From Geosporobacter subterraneus DSM 17957 (GTDB lineage Bacteria; Bacillota; Clostridia; Peptostreptococcales; Thermotaleaceae): DNA of 64,000 nt. The notes under the pieces are model-generated. The model had not been told where the DNA came from and searched no databases. It was given only the letters and a program-made list of their open reading frames with translations. Made by a program: the position numbers and the translations under genes. Every line of letters begins with the position of its first letter. Within the stretch, counting starts at the first letter, position 1. Positions 1 through 8,918 of this stretch are shown here, one piece after another. The DNA is taken from contig NZ_FQZV01000009.1 of the NCBI RefSeq assembly GCF_900142145.1, forward strand, positions 1-64,000, given 5' to 3'.

Positions 1-122
1 TGAATTTGAAAAGCTTGTAGTAAAATGGAATAGTCAATGAAAGTCAAAATAGCCTGTAATTTTGTTAATGGTTGAAGTTCAATAATTTGATCTAAAGTAA
101 ATAAAGTTGTTTGCCGATACAT
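1..122 (-). mobile_element. Probable IS transposase, N-terminal start only
   Basis: The minus strand opens with ATG at 122 behind an AGAAAGGGG Shine-Dalgarno and stays open for 40 codons to the window edge. The peptide begins MYRQTTLFTLDQII and continues with ELQPLTKLQAI. This resembles the N-terminus of IS5/IS1182-type transposases with a DUF772 domain, from memory only. The position fits: the regulator gene directly upstream is cut off inside its DNA-binding domain, as an insertion would do. Terminal inverted repeats cannot be defined because the other end lies outside the window. Confidence 0.45.
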
Positions 123-215
123 AATTTGCAGTCGCCCCTTTCTGTGGATTTTTTTTACAAATTATTTATCGGATTGGGGTAGACTGTTTTTTTATATTTT
201 TGAAACATTGTTATT

Positions 216-1652
216 TCAAGGCTTAAAAATTATGAAATTTACTCTGCTGAATAAGCGGCTTAAATAACAACTGTTCATGTGGACCAAATCCGCCAGATGA
301 TCCAGCTTAATGGGGGCATGATAGTGCTCTTTGATATACTCAATTACTTTTTGAACGATATAGCTGTGCTGGGTGTTTAAAGTGCTTAGCGCTGTACCAA
401 CGGACTGAACCAGTCCTTCAAGGGTATCATATAGTTTGCCGATAGATTCACAGTTTAGGATATTGGCATAGATTTGATCCGCATTTGTAATGGCATCACA
501 AAGCTTTAAATTATAGTTATTTAACAGCTTAACGCACAGCGAACAAATTACGATGCTTGTGGTCTTTACATGCTCGATGGGGTATGTGAAAGCTCTTTGA
601 TACTCAAATAGCTGGGAAAGTGTTTCTAGTGCTTTCAAGGTACTGCCCGACTCCAGATGCTTTATGATTTTGTCAATATACTGATAGACAACGATTTCCT
701 CCAGGTGATGCTCCTTTGAATGAAAGGAAGAATATACAAAAATATTTCCATCCTCATAAAATTTGTAGGAAACACATTTATGGGCTTCATGGAAAGCTTT
801 TTGCACTTCTGATGGATGGGCATGTATATCACTGATGCCTATGGAAATAGGAATACTGAGAAAGTTATTTACAAAATTTAGTATTTCTTCACTTCTTGAG
901 ACAATAACCGGCATCGGCTGAGGACAGCAGAGATCTTCAAAGGATATCACTGTACAGAGGGTTTTGTTGTCCACAAGAATGGTATAATGGTCAAAGTCTT
1001 TGAATATTAAGGATATAAAGCTTTTGATCTCTAAAAGAATGTTTCCTTTCCTTTCTAAAACCCCGTCTGATTCGACAGTGTCAGTGCCATCTACTTTATA
1101 GACCAATACATAAAAATGATGTAGCTGGATTTTCAGCTTATCCATTTTGTTGAGAATCCTGGACGGGTGTACTAAAACCCCATTGATCAAATCCTGGAAA
1201 AACTTCTCATGCATTTCTACAAGATTTTCTTTGATTCTATTCTCCAAATCCAGTACCCTATGGGCTTTCATTTGCTCCTCCTGAATAAGTGTCTTGGCTT
1301 TATGGATGGCTTCGATTAACTGTTCTGTATTTGAAGGCTTCAGAATAAAATCCACTACATTATACTTAATGGCAGATTTTGCATATTCAAAATCTGAATA
1401 GCCGGTTAAAAGAATGATCTTTGTTAAAGGGTTGTTTTCATGAATGTACTGCGCTAACTTGATACCATCTAATCCAGGCATTTTAATATCTGCAATGACA
1501 ATATCCGGTTTCTTGCTCTCTAGCAGTTCCTTTGCAAGGATGCCATTATCCGCTTCGCAGAGCACCATACAATCGAGGGCTTCCCAGTCGATAAAATTGA
1601 TGAGTCCTTTGCGAATAATATGTTCGTCATCAACAATCATTACACGAAACAT
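216..1652 (-). CDS. YesN-type response regulator, C-terminally truncated
   Basis: DNA-binding response regulator of a two-component pair. The receiver domain is at the N-terminus (MFRVMIVDDE, phospho-acceptor Asp in VIADIKMPG, Lys in FILKPSN). A long linker of the YesN/AraC type follows, then the start of an AraC helix-turn-helix region (IKLDHLADLVHMNSCYLSRLF). AraC domains span about 100 residues; only about 45 remain, and after LFSR the reading frame ends in unrelated residues NFIIFKP. The second helix-turn-helix is therefore missing, so DNA binding is probably lost. The start at 1652 is preferred because GAGGTG lies 9 nt upstream; a longer start at 1673 would overlap the kinase more. It overlaps the kinase gene by about 20 nt. 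The cause is probably the transposase-like element next door. Confidence 0.8.
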   Translation of the reverse strand: MFRVMIVDDEHIIRKGLINFIDWEALDCMVLCEADNGILAKELLESKKPDIVIADIKMPGLDGIKLAQYIHENNPLTKIILLTGYSDFEYAKSAIKYNVVDFILKPSNTEQLIEAIHKAKTLIQEEQMKAHRVLDLENRIKENLVEMHEKFFQDLINGVLVHPSRILNKMDKLKIQLHHFYVLVYKVDGTDTVESDGVLERKGNILLEIKSFISLIFKDFDHYTILVDNKTLCTVISFEDLCCPQPMPVIVSRSEEILNFVNNFLSIPISIGISDIHAHPSEVQKAFHEAHKCVSYKFYEDGNIFVYSSFHSKEHHLEEIVVYQYIDKIIKHLESGSTLKALETLSQLFEYQRAFTYPIEHVKTTSIVICSLCVKLLNNYNLKLCDAITNADQIYANILNCESIGKLYDTLEGLVQSVGTALSTLNTQHSYIVQKVIEYIKEHYHAPIKLDHLADLVHMNSCYLSRLFSRVNFIIFKP

Positions 1653-3489
1653 GCTTTTCATCACCTCTGTCAAGTGGAATACATATAGAGATCATCGTAC
1701 CTTTCCCTATACTGCTTTCAATGGATAAACCGTAATCGGCACCATAGATCAGCTTAATTCTTTTATGTACATTTAATAAACCTACATGCTTTTCCCCTTT
1801 TTTAATCTCACGGCTCATGGCTTCATTCAAATCAATTTGTCCTGAATCAAATCCAATACCATCATCCTCAACGGTTATGAATATCTTTTCCTTTTCCTCC
1901 AAAATGCAGATGGAGACCCTGCCTTTGTCGATTTTATTTTCCAATCCATGAATGATAGCATTTTCAACAATCGGTTGGATACAAAGCTTGGGTACATAAA
2001 AGTCCAGCAGGGTTGGAACAGAAACAAATTTTTCGATCTGTATTTTATCTCCGAAACGCATTTTTTGCAGATAGAGATAAAATTCAACGTATTCGAGCTC
2101 TTCCCGGAGTGTTATTTTCTTGTGACTGCTGAAGGTCAAGCTTGCCCTCAATAATTTGCCTAATGAATCAACCATTTTGTAGATAGTTTCCTGGTTAGAC
2201 ATTCGGGCTTCCCAACTGATGGTTTCTAAGACATTAAACAAAAAGTGAGGGTTGATTTGCGCCTGCAGTGCTTTTAACTCAGACTCCGTTACCAGAATTT
2301 GATGCTTGTACACTTCATTAAAAAGATATTGGATTTTATCGATCATATCGTTAAAGGTACTGCTTACCTCATTCAACTCTGCATATTTGTACTGAGGCAT
2401 TTTTATTTGAAAGTTTCCATGATGAATATTTTTAATATGTAAAATTAACTCCTGAATTGGCTTTGTGATACTGGTGATGATAAACATACTGATGGCGAGA
2501 GAGAGGAGAACTGCAAAAACAATAATATATAGATAATAGGAAATGAGCGTGTTTAGATTGGATGAAAACTCAGCCTTGGGAACCAGTATTACGGAGGTCA
2601 TATTCATATCACTGATTTTTTTAGAATCAAAGATATAGGGAGTTCCATCTATTGACAGCTCTTGTATTAAACTGGATTGTCCGGCAGATAAGATCCTTGG
2701 GTCGATCTTTTCCCCGATGAGACGCCGATCATTATGAAAAAAAATGGTGCCCTGTTCATCGAAAATAAAAGCTTTCCAGTTTTTATTTTTAATAATGTTA
2801 TGGTAAGAATCCAAGATGATATTTTCATCTATACTCAGCACAACTTTACCCATTGAGTTTTTAGTAATCAGAGCACTGACATCACGCATGAGATAAACCG
2901 TATTAAAATAGGGAGAAGGCTGTATAACCGTAGGAACCTGGGTAATATCCTTCGCAGAATTGTAAAATCGAACATGATCCTTGAGAACTCTTTCATTGGG
3001 CAAATAATTGTAAAGCAAATAATAGTAGTTGTCATGATCAAAAAAAACAAAGACAGATTTCAGGAGACCGCTGTTCCAGGCATAATCATGAAGGACAGAG
3101 TATTTAAGCTGTGTTTCAATATCGAGCTTTGTACGGGCTTTCAAATAATAAGTCTGCTCCTGTGTAGACAGTTCTTCAAGATTAGAGCGGATAACCTGAT
3201 TCGATAAAAAGAGATTAAAGGTATTGTTAATGATTCTGTAATTAGCTACCAAGCTGTCATTCATTTGTTCAATAGAATGCTTCAATTCATTTTTAATGTT
3301 TTGTTCAAGGATATTGTAGTAGATAAAAGAGTACATATAGGCACCAAACAAAGAAAGCGGTATTAAAATCGCCAGTACTACCAAAAGGATAATTTTATAA
3401 CGAATAGAGGCTGCATAATGACGATAGGCCGAAGTGATGGAAAAGAGAGATTTAAATGCTGACTGCCTTATAGCATCTATGATTTTCAT
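1630..3489 (-). CDS. YesM-type sensor histidine kinase
   Basis: Membrane sensor kinase, 619 residues, partner of the adjacent response regulator. Two hydrophobic segments (about residues 33-57 and 318-341) flank a large extracellular sensor region. A HAMP segment follows (TSITKPIQELI), then the His_kinase family signature ALQAQINPHFLFNVLE with the phospho-accepting His in NPHFLFN. The ATPase domain has the N-box QPIVENAIIHG and G1 box VEDDGIGFD. In this family (B. subtilis YesM/LytS group) such pairs usually control nearby sugar or sugar-acid uptake genes. Here the divergent neighbour is a TTT transporter operon, which is the likely target. That link is inference. The regulator is truncated, so the pathway may no longer work. 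Confidence 0.9.
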   Translation of the reverse strand: MKIIDAIRQSAFKSLFSITSAYRHYAASIRYKIILLVVLAILIPLSLFGAYMYSFIYYNILEQNIKNELKHSIEQMNDSLVANYRIINNTFNLFLSNQVIRSNLEELSTQEQTYYLKARTKLDIETQLKYSVLHDYAWNSGLLKSVFVFFDHDNYYYLLYNYLPNERVLKDHVRFYNSAKDITQVPTVIQPSPYFNTVYLMRDVSALITKNSMGKVVLSIDENIILDSYHNIIKNKNWKAFIFDEQGTIFFHNDRRLIGEKIDPRILSAGQSSLIQELSIDGTPYIFDSKKISDMNMTSVILVPKAEFSSNLNTLISYYLYIIVFAVLLSLAISMFIITSITKPIQELILHIKNIHHGNFQIKMPQYKYAELNEVSSTFNDMIDKIQYLFNEVYKHQILVTESELKALQAQINPHFLFNVLETISWEARMSNQETIYKMVDSLGKLLRASLTFSSHKKITLREELEYVEFYLYLQKMRFGDKIQIEKFVSVPTLLDFYVPKLCIQPIVENAIIHGLENKIDKGRVSICILEEKEKIFITVEDDGIGFDSGQIDLNEAMSREIKKGEKHVGLLNVHKRIKLIYGADYGLSIESSIGKGTMISICIPLDRGDEKHVSCNDC

Positions 3490-3702
3490 AGGCCCATTCT
3501 CCCTGAAGTAAAAGTATATAAAACAATTATACTACATTATTCGGTATTTACAGGAGTATTTCTGGGCAGCACAGCACAAGTGTAAAAAAAATCATATAAA
3601 GCAAAAAAATTAATACTTACGACGTAAAGGGGTACAGGTTTCCAAAAAGGAAATCTGCAAAAAGAGAATTGTGAAAAAATTTAAAAGAACAGGTAAAGAG
3701 GT

Positions 3703-3763
3703 TCAATTTATTCTAACTGTGGAAAACTTTATAATGAATTTAGATGAGGACAACGTTTTCAAA
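3703..3763 (+). promoter_or_regulatory. Promoter and cre-like site before the TTT operon
   Basis: A perfect -10 box TATAAT lies at 3730-3735. The -35 region is weak (TTTATT at 3708-3713 with a 16-bp spacer). Downstream of the -10, at about 3749-3762, the minus strand reads TGAAAACGTTGTCC, which matches the catabolite-repression cre consensus (TGWAANCGNTNWCA) except near its 3' end. A cre just after the start of transcription would act as a roadblock for CcpA. The remaining bases 3490-3702 show no gene. Confidence 0.4.
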
Positions 3764-3792
3764 CACAAAAATGAAAAGGGGGATTTATACTG

Positions 3793-4785
3793 ATGAGAAG
3801 AAAAATTGCTTTATTTTTGACATTGGTATTGGTTTTCACTGTAGTTGCTACTGGCTGTACGAAGCCACAGCAGGCAGCGCAAGAGGCTGCACCAAAGGTA
3901 GACTTTCCGAAGCAAGGAATCACAGCAATTTGTCCGTGGGCAGCCGGGGGTGGAACCGACGCTGTCTTGAGAGGACTGACCTTAGAAGCTGAAAAGATTT
4001 TAGGTCAAACCATAACCGTAGTAAATCAAACCGGTGGTGGCGGAGCCATAGGCCATAGTGCAATTATGAAAGCCAAGCCGGATGGCTATACCGTAGGAAT
4101 GATTACTTTTGAGTTGAATTCATTGCCGCCTCAGGGATTAGTTCCTTTTACATATAAGGATTTTGATCCGCTTATGAGAATTAACATGGATGCGGCAGCA
4201 CTCACTGTAAAAAAGGATGCTCCCTATAATACCATCGAAGAATTCGTCGCGTATGCAAAACAGCATCCCGGTGAAATCAATATCGGTAACTCTGCGCCAG
4301 GCTCCGTATGGCATATCGCAGCAGGACTTATGGCAGAAAAGACAGGCATTCAAGTGGAATATGTACCCTTTGAAGGAGCAGCTCCTGCAGTTACAGCGCT
4401 GGTTGGAGGACATATAGAAGCTGTTTCAGTAAGTGTTCCAGAGGTAATCGGACAGGTTGAAGCAGGAGATTTAAAGATATTGGGTGTTATGAGTGCAGAA
4501 AGATTACCATCGATACCGGATGTTCCTACCTTCAAGGAAAGCGGCATTGATGTGGTCTTTGGTACTTGGAGAGGCCTAGCTGTTCCTAAAGGAACACCAG
4601 ATGAAGTGAAACAAATACTGATGGATGGTTTCAAACAAGCTTATGATAGTCAAGGATTCCAGGATTTTGCAAAGAATGCCGGATTAGGATTGGCTTATCA
4701 GGATGCAGCAGAGTATGCAAAGTTTTTAGAGGCAAATGCAAATGATGTTGCCGAGGTAATGAAAAAATTAGGATTAGCAAAATAG
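3793..4785 (+). CDS. TTT transporter substrate-binding lipoprotein (TctC family), first copy
   Basis: Extracytoplasmic substrate-binding protein of a tripartite tricarboxylate transporter, 330 residues. It has a lipoprotein signal (lipobox VVATGC, lipidated Cys near residue 22). The mature part shows the TctC/Bug family pattern: CPWAAGGGTDAVLR near the start, VVNQTGGGGAIG, the PDGYT motif, and ILGVMSAERLPSIPDVPTFKE near the C-terminus. The start is set by AAAAGGGGG about 8 nt upstream. It is the first gene after the promoter and precedes tctB and tctA. A second, clearly homologous binding protein is encoded at 7165-8199. The ligand cannot be read from sequence; the downstream aldolase and kinase suggest a sugar acid. 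Confidence 0.92.
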   Translation: MRRKIALFLTLVLVFTVVATGCTKPQQAAQEAAPKVDFPKQGITAICPWAAGGGTDAVLRGLTLEAEKILGQTITVVNQTGGGGAIGHSAIMKAKPDGYTVGMITFELNSLPPQGLVPFTYKDFDPLMRINMDAAALTVKKDAPYNTIEEFVAYAKQHPGEINIGNSAPGSVWHIAAGLMAEKTGIQVEYVPFEGAAPAVTALVGGHIEAVSVSVPEVIGQVEAGDLKILGVMSAERLPSIPDVPTFKESGIDVVFGTWRGLAVPKGTPDEVKQILMDGFKQAYDSQGFQDFAKNAGLGLAYQDAAEYAKFLEANANDVAEVMKKLGLAK

Positions 4786-4861
4786 CAGATAGAGGAATTT
4801 CTTTCAGGTAATTGTTAATCAGTCTTTAACAATTACCTGAAATTTTATAAGAGCCTACTGA

Positions 4862-4989
4862 TGTAGATAAACGCCAGCAAAATAAAAGATAAATGTAGGG
4901 GACGATGACTCTGTCGTCACGAAAAAGCAGGCAGACACGCAGGTCCGACCCTGCAAAAAAATATCTTGTTCTAGATGCGTAAATCTATA
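4862..4989. repeat. 128-bp palindromic dispersed repeat, copy 1
   Basis: This 128-bp unit has a second copy of the same length at 16712-16839. It starts TGTAGATAAACGCCAGC and ends AAATCTATA. The ends form an imperfect inverted repeat (TAGATAAACGC against TAGATTTACGC read on the other strand). Inside lie two smaller hairpins, around GGGGACGA..TCGTCAC and the GCAGGCAGAC/GTCCGACCCTGC pair; the latter is weaker here than in copy 2. It sits between tctC and tctB and could form a strong RNA structure that lowers read-through between them. Confidence 0.75.
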
Positions 4990-5014
4990 GAAACACAGGA
5001 GAGGAAGTGAGACT

Positions 5015-5470
5015 TTGAGAAAGGCAGATATCATAGGTGGATTGATGGGTGTATTCATTAGTGCATTTGTATTTTATGAATCCAGTAAGTTTCCAGAGGA
5101 TATTGTAATGAAGATTGGTCCAAGCTATTTTCCTAGAATATTGGCTATGGGACTGCTGCTGGTGAGTGGCATTCTTATTCTGCAAGCTTATATGGGGAAA
5201 TCAAAGAAGCCTGCTGAGAAATTTGACATCAAAGAGCCAGGAATTCAGAGAGCTGGGATTGCACTGCTGAGTACAATTGTATACTGTATGATATTGGATA
5301 AGGTTGGATTTATCCCTTCCAGTATACTTTATTTGGTCTTTTTAATGTATTTACTGGAAAAACGGAATTATGTAAAAATGACAATGATATCTACAGCCGT
5401 TGTTGTCGGTATTTATATCATTTTTAAAACCATTTTAAACATTACACTGCCCTCGGGTTTTTTTGGATAA
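5015..5470 (+). CDS. TTT transporter small membrane subunit (TctB family)
   Basis: Small integral membrane subunit of the TTT transporter, 151 residues. It starts with TTG at 5015 behind AGGAAGTGAG. Four hydrophobic stretches are visible, starting with ADIIGGLMGVFISAFVFYES and including IALLSTIVYCMILDKVGF and a C-terminal segment around STAVVVGIYIIF. TctB proteins are poorly conserved; the length, the four-helix layout and the position directly before tctA (23-nt gap) support the call. It pairs with TctA to form the transport channel. Confidence 0.88.
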   Translation: MRKADIIGGLMGVFISAFVFYESSKFPEDIVMKIGPSYFPRILAMGLLLVSGILILQAYMGKSKKPAEKFDIKEPGIQRAGIALLSTIVYCMILDKVGFIPSSILYLVFLMYLLEKRNYVKMTMISTAVVVGIYIIFKTILNITLPSGFFG

Positions 5471-5493
5471 TAGGCTAGGGAAAGGGTGAAAAT

Positions 5494-7008
5494 ATGCGAT
5501 TTGACTTACTGATGCAAGGGTTTGCCAATGTCCTCCAGCTAAATGTTTTGCTCATGGTAGTTTTGGGCGTGACAGGGGGAATTATGGTAGGGTCACTGCC
5601 AGGACTGACAGCAACCATGGGTGTAGCACTTTTAGTCCCATTTACTTTTGGATTGCCGATTAATCAGAGCATGGCAATGCTTCTGGGAATTTTTTGCGGG
5701 GCAATTTATGGGGGATCCATTTCGGCGATTTTAATACGAACGCCAGGAACTCCGGCTGCTGCCGCTACACTTTTAGATGGATATCCATTATCTGAAAGGG
5801 GGGAAGCGGGAAGGGCTCTGAGTATGTCTGTATTTGCTTCTTTTATTGGAGGCTTTTCAGGAGCTTTGATCATGACCTTCCTGTCCCCGCAAATATCAAA
5901 GGTAGCCTTAAAATTCGGTCCTCCTGAATACTTTGCTTTAGCCATTTTTGGGCTAAGCATTATCATATCGGTTTCGGGAAACTCCATTCTTAAAGGGGTT
6001 ATGGCTGGAATCTTTGGATTGACCTTATCAACTATCGGATTAGATCCGATATCGGGATATCCGCGATTCACATTTGGCCAAATGGATCTTTTTGAGGGCC
6101 CTGCCTTTATACCTACATTGATTGGATTGTTTGCTTTATCAGAAATCTTTAAAGGGGTTGAAACCATCTTAACCCGTGAAAAGGTGGATAATAAAATAAC
6201 CCAACTGCTGCCTACACTAGCAGATATCAAAAAATGCTGGAAGGTGATTCTAAAATCCAGTATTCTTGGTACCTTTATCGGTTCTATTCCGGGGGCAGGA
6301 AGCGATATCGCTGCCTTCGTAGGATACAGTGAAGCAAAAAGAACCTCTAAGTATCCTGAAAAGTTCGGAACCGGTGTCATCGAAGGCGTTGCTGCAGCAG
6401 AATCAGCAAACAACGCCTGTACAGGTGGTGCAATGATTCCCCTCCTGTCCCTGGGCGTGCCTGGAGATGCTGTAACAGCTGTGCTGTTAGGGGCTTTTGT
6501 AATTCAGGGATTACGCCCGGGGCCCTTACTCTATAGAGATCACATGGATGTAGTTTACAGTGTATTTGCAGCAATGATGGTAGCAAACATCGTTATGTTT
6601 ATTATTGGTGCCCTAGGGGTTAAATTCTTTTCAAAGGTTATCACTGTGGATCGAAATATATTGATTCCTGTTATCTTTTTACTATCCATTGTGGGTTCCT
6701 ATGCCATGCGAAATAGCATCTTTGACGTATGGGTAGCTATCTTATTTGGAATTTTAGGATACTTCATGCAACGATATGATTTTCCCGCTTCACCTATATT
6801 GTTGGCCCTCATCTTAGGCCCAATGGCTGAAAGTAATTTAAGAAGAGCCTTGGTAATATCAAAGGGAGACATATCCATATTATTTACCAGACCTATCAGT
6901 GTGATTTTGTTAGGGTTAGCAGTAGTTTCTCTGATCTCCTCCTTTGTGAAACAAAAACGGGTAGAGAAAAGACTGGCACAGGAAGAATCAGAGGCTGCAT
7001 TTAAGTAA
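5494..7008 (+). CDS. TTT transporter large membrane subunit (TctA family)
   Basis: Large permease subunit of the TTT transporter, 504 residues with about 12 hydrophobic segments. Family hallmarks are visible: GSLPGLTATMGVALLVPFT near residue 30, the RTPGTPAAAATLLDGYPL motif near residue 80, GSIPGAGSDIAAFVGYSEAK near residue 270 and LGVPGDAVTAVLLGAF near 320. These correspond to the conserved glycine/proline loops of TctA. It uses ion-gradient energy to move an organic acid delivered by the TctC proteins. It is intact, and is followed by the second tctC after about 150 nt. Confidence 0.95.
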   Translation: MRFDLLMQGFANVLQLNVLLMVVLGVTGGIMVGSLPGLTATMGVALLVPFTFGLPINQSMAMLLGIFCGAIYGGSISAILIRTPGTPAAAATLLDGYPLSERGEAGRALSMSVFASFIGGFSGALIMTFLSPQISKVALKFGPPEYFALAIFGLSIIISVSGNSILKGVMAGIFGLTLSTIGLDPISGYPRFTFGQMDLFEGPAFIPTLIGLFALSEIFKGVETILTREKVDNKITQLLPTLADIKKCWKVILKSSILGTFIGSIPGAGSDIAAFVGYSEAKRTSKYPEKFGTGVIEGVAAAESANNACTGGAMIPLLSLGVPGDAVTAVLLGAFVIQGLRPGPLLYRDHMDVVYSVFAAMMVANIVMFIIGALGVKFFSKVITVDRNILIPVIFLLSIVGSYAMRNSIFDVWVAILFGILGYFMQRYDFPASPILLALILGPMAESNLRRALVISKGDISILFTRPISVILLGLAVVSLISSFVKQKRVEKRLAQEESEAAFK

Positions 7009-7164
7009 ATTCAGTTGATACCTCAAAGGCACTGGCCGCAATGAAACCAGATTAGGGCTATTTGTCTGTCCTATTGGGTTTTAACAATTGCCTTTACCGG
7101 TAGATTAGGCTATAATGATGGAAAAATTGTGAAATATGCACGCAACATAAAAGGGGTAGATCCG

Positions 7165-8199
7165 GTGGCAAAGAGAAAAATATTCAGCATATGCATGATA
7201 GGGCTGATGGTCTTATACCTTTGGGGATGCAGCAGCCTATATAGAACCCAAGAGGACAGCACACAGGAATACAGCTCGGAAGTGGAAATTGAAGAGAATC
7301 TTTTCCCTCGCAAAGCCATTCAAATTGTTGTTCCCTACGCGCCCGGGGGAGGGACGGATTCTGTGGCGAGGGCATTGGCAGATGCCGCAAAAAAATATTT
7401 CAATAAACCGGTTTTGGTTGTGAATAAAACCGGTGAAGGGGGCGCCATCGGCATGACGGAAGGTGTAAATGCGCAAGCCGATGGATATACGGTAACCATG
7501 GTGACCAGTGAACTGGTTACGCTCCCCAACTTAGGGTTGGCTCCCTTTACATACTCGGATTTTCAACCTATTTTACAGGTGAATGAAGATCCGGCTGCCC
7601 TTACGGTTAGAAAGGATGCACCGTGGAATACGGTGGAAGATTTTGTGCTGTATGCGAAAAATAATCCTGACAAGATTCGAATTGGCAACTCCGGAGAAGG
7701 TTCCATATGGCACTTTGCTGCAGCAGATATTGGGAAGAGTACAAAGACGAAATTAAAGCATGTTTATTTTGACGGAGCTGCACCTGCGGTCGTCAATTTA
7801 TTAGGAGGCTATATCGACGCAGTAACGGTGAGCCCGGCGGAAGTATTAACCCATGTGAAAAATGGAGAATTGAAGGTGCTTGGGATATTATCCGCTGAAA
7901 GAATCAGCAGTCTCCCCCAAGTACCAACCTTTAAGGAACAAGGCTATGATGTGGCTGTAAGCACATGGAGAGGATTAGGTGTACCAAAGAATACACCGGA
8001 GCAAGTTGTGGAGATACTGGAGGCAGGATTTTCGAAGGCTGCTCAAGACCTAGACTTTATAGAGATTATGAACCAATTGGAGTTAGGCTATAAGGTAGCC
8101 GGAAGGAATGAGTTTTTAGAAATCATAGAAAACCATCATCAGGCCATTAAAGTTCTGATTGAGGAACTGGGTATGGAAGCAGCCAATAATGATAAATAA
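7165..8199 (+). CDS. TTT transporter substrate-binding lipoprotein (TctC family), second copy
   Basis: Second TctC/Bug binding protein, 344 residues. The start is taken as GTG at 7165, with AAAGGGG about 8 nt upstream; the open frame extends further to 7129 without a good site. The lipobox is LYLWGC. It parallels the first copy along its length: VPYAPGGGTDSVARA, VVNKTGEGGAIGM, PFTYSDFQPIL, VRKDAPWNTVEDFV and ILSAERISSLPQVPTFKE. The two differ at many positions and carry different signal peptides, so this is an old paralogue and not a recent duplication. Sharing one TctAB pair between two binding proteins would widen the substrate range. Confidence 0.92.
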   Translation: MAKRKIFSICMIGLMVLYLWGCSSLYRTQEDSTQEYSSEVEIEENLFPRKAIQIVVPYAPGGGTDSVARALADAAKKYFNKPVLVVNKTGEGGAIGMTEGVNAQADGYTVTMVTSELVTLPNLGLAPFTYSDFQPILQVNEDPAALTVRKDAPWNTVEDFVLYAKNNPDKIRIGNSGEGSIWHFAAADIGKSTKTKLKHVYFDGAAPAVVNLLGGYIDAVTVSPAEVLTHVKNGELKVLGILSAERISSLPQVPTFKEQGYDVAVSTWRGLGVPKNTPEQVVEILEAGFSKAAQDLDFIEIMNQLELGYKVAGRNEFLEIIENHHQAIKVLIEELGMEAANNDK

Positions 8200-8237
8200 A
8201 AAGATGGTATTGCATCGGTTTTGGGAGCGTGAGTTAG

Positions 8238-8891
8238 ATGAATAATATAAAGCTTGAAACCATTAAGGAAAGCGGAATTGTTGCAATCCTGAGGGGGATA
8301 GAGGGTGAAAAGGTGCTCAATATAGCTGAAGCCCTTCTGAAGGGGGGGATTCAATGTATTGAAGTGACTTTTAATACTCCCTTTGCAGATAAAATGATTG
8401 AAAACATCAAGAAGACCTTTGGGGGTACGGTTCTAGTTGGAGCAGGAACGGTAACCAGTGAAGAGACCGCCCGAATAGCCTATGAATCCGGTGCGGAATT
8501 TATTTTAAGCCCCAGCCTGCACAAGGATGTCATTGATTTTTCCAAAGCCAAAGGCATGATTTCCATACCGGGGGCATTTACACCTACAGAGATCATTACG
8601 GCAAAAAAATGGGGTGCGGATATCGTTAAGATTTTTCCTGCTGCTGCTGTGGCACCCAGCTACATTAAGTTGTTGTCAGGGCCGCTGGATGACATTGATA
8701 TGATGGCGGTAGGGGGTATTGATTTGGATAATATTGGAGAATACCTAAAAAATGGCTGTGTATGTGCAGGGGTAGGAAGTTCTTTGACAAATGCAAAAGG
8801 GATAGATAATCAGGAATATCTACTCATTACAAAGCAGGCAAGGGCATTTACCGATAGAATTAAAGAAACTCGTAAGGCTTTCAAAACGTAG
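8238..8891 (+). CDS. Bifunctional KDPG/KHG-type aldolase (2-keto-3-deoxy-6-phospho sugar-acid aldolase)
   Basis: Class I aldolase of the KDPG/KHG family, 217 residues, the usual length. It splits 2-keto-3-deoxy-6-phosphogluconate or the galactonate isomer into pyruvate and glyceraldehyde 3-phosphate. Visible are the catalytic Glu in CIEVTFNTP, the GAGTV motif, the SPSLH motif and the Schiff-base Lys in DIVKIFPAAA. The Shine-Dalgarno is weak (GGGAGCGTGAG). It is followed 27 nt later by a 2-keto-3-deoxygalactonokinase, so the in vivo substrate is more likely the galactonate isomer (DgoA role). The isomer preference cannot be seen in the sequence. Confidence 0.9.
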   Translation: MNNIKLETIKESGIVAILRGIEGEKVLNIAEALLKGGIQCIEVTFNTPFADKMIENIKKTFGGTVLVGAGTVTSEETARIAYESGAEFILSPSLHKDVIDFSKAKGMISIPGAFTPTEIITAKKWGADIVKIFPAAAVAPSYIKLLSGPLDDIDMMAVGGIDLDNIGEYLKNGCVCAGVGSSLTNAKGIDNQEYLLITKQARAFTDRIKETRKAFKT

Positions 8892-8918
8892 AGTCCCTTA
8901 AGAAGTGAGGCGGGCAGA

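Noticed and set aside
5706-6413. Long open frames on the strand opposite tctA and other conserved genes
   Set aside because: They mirror the codon bias of strongly conserved genes and have no ribosome sites or domain signatures of their own.
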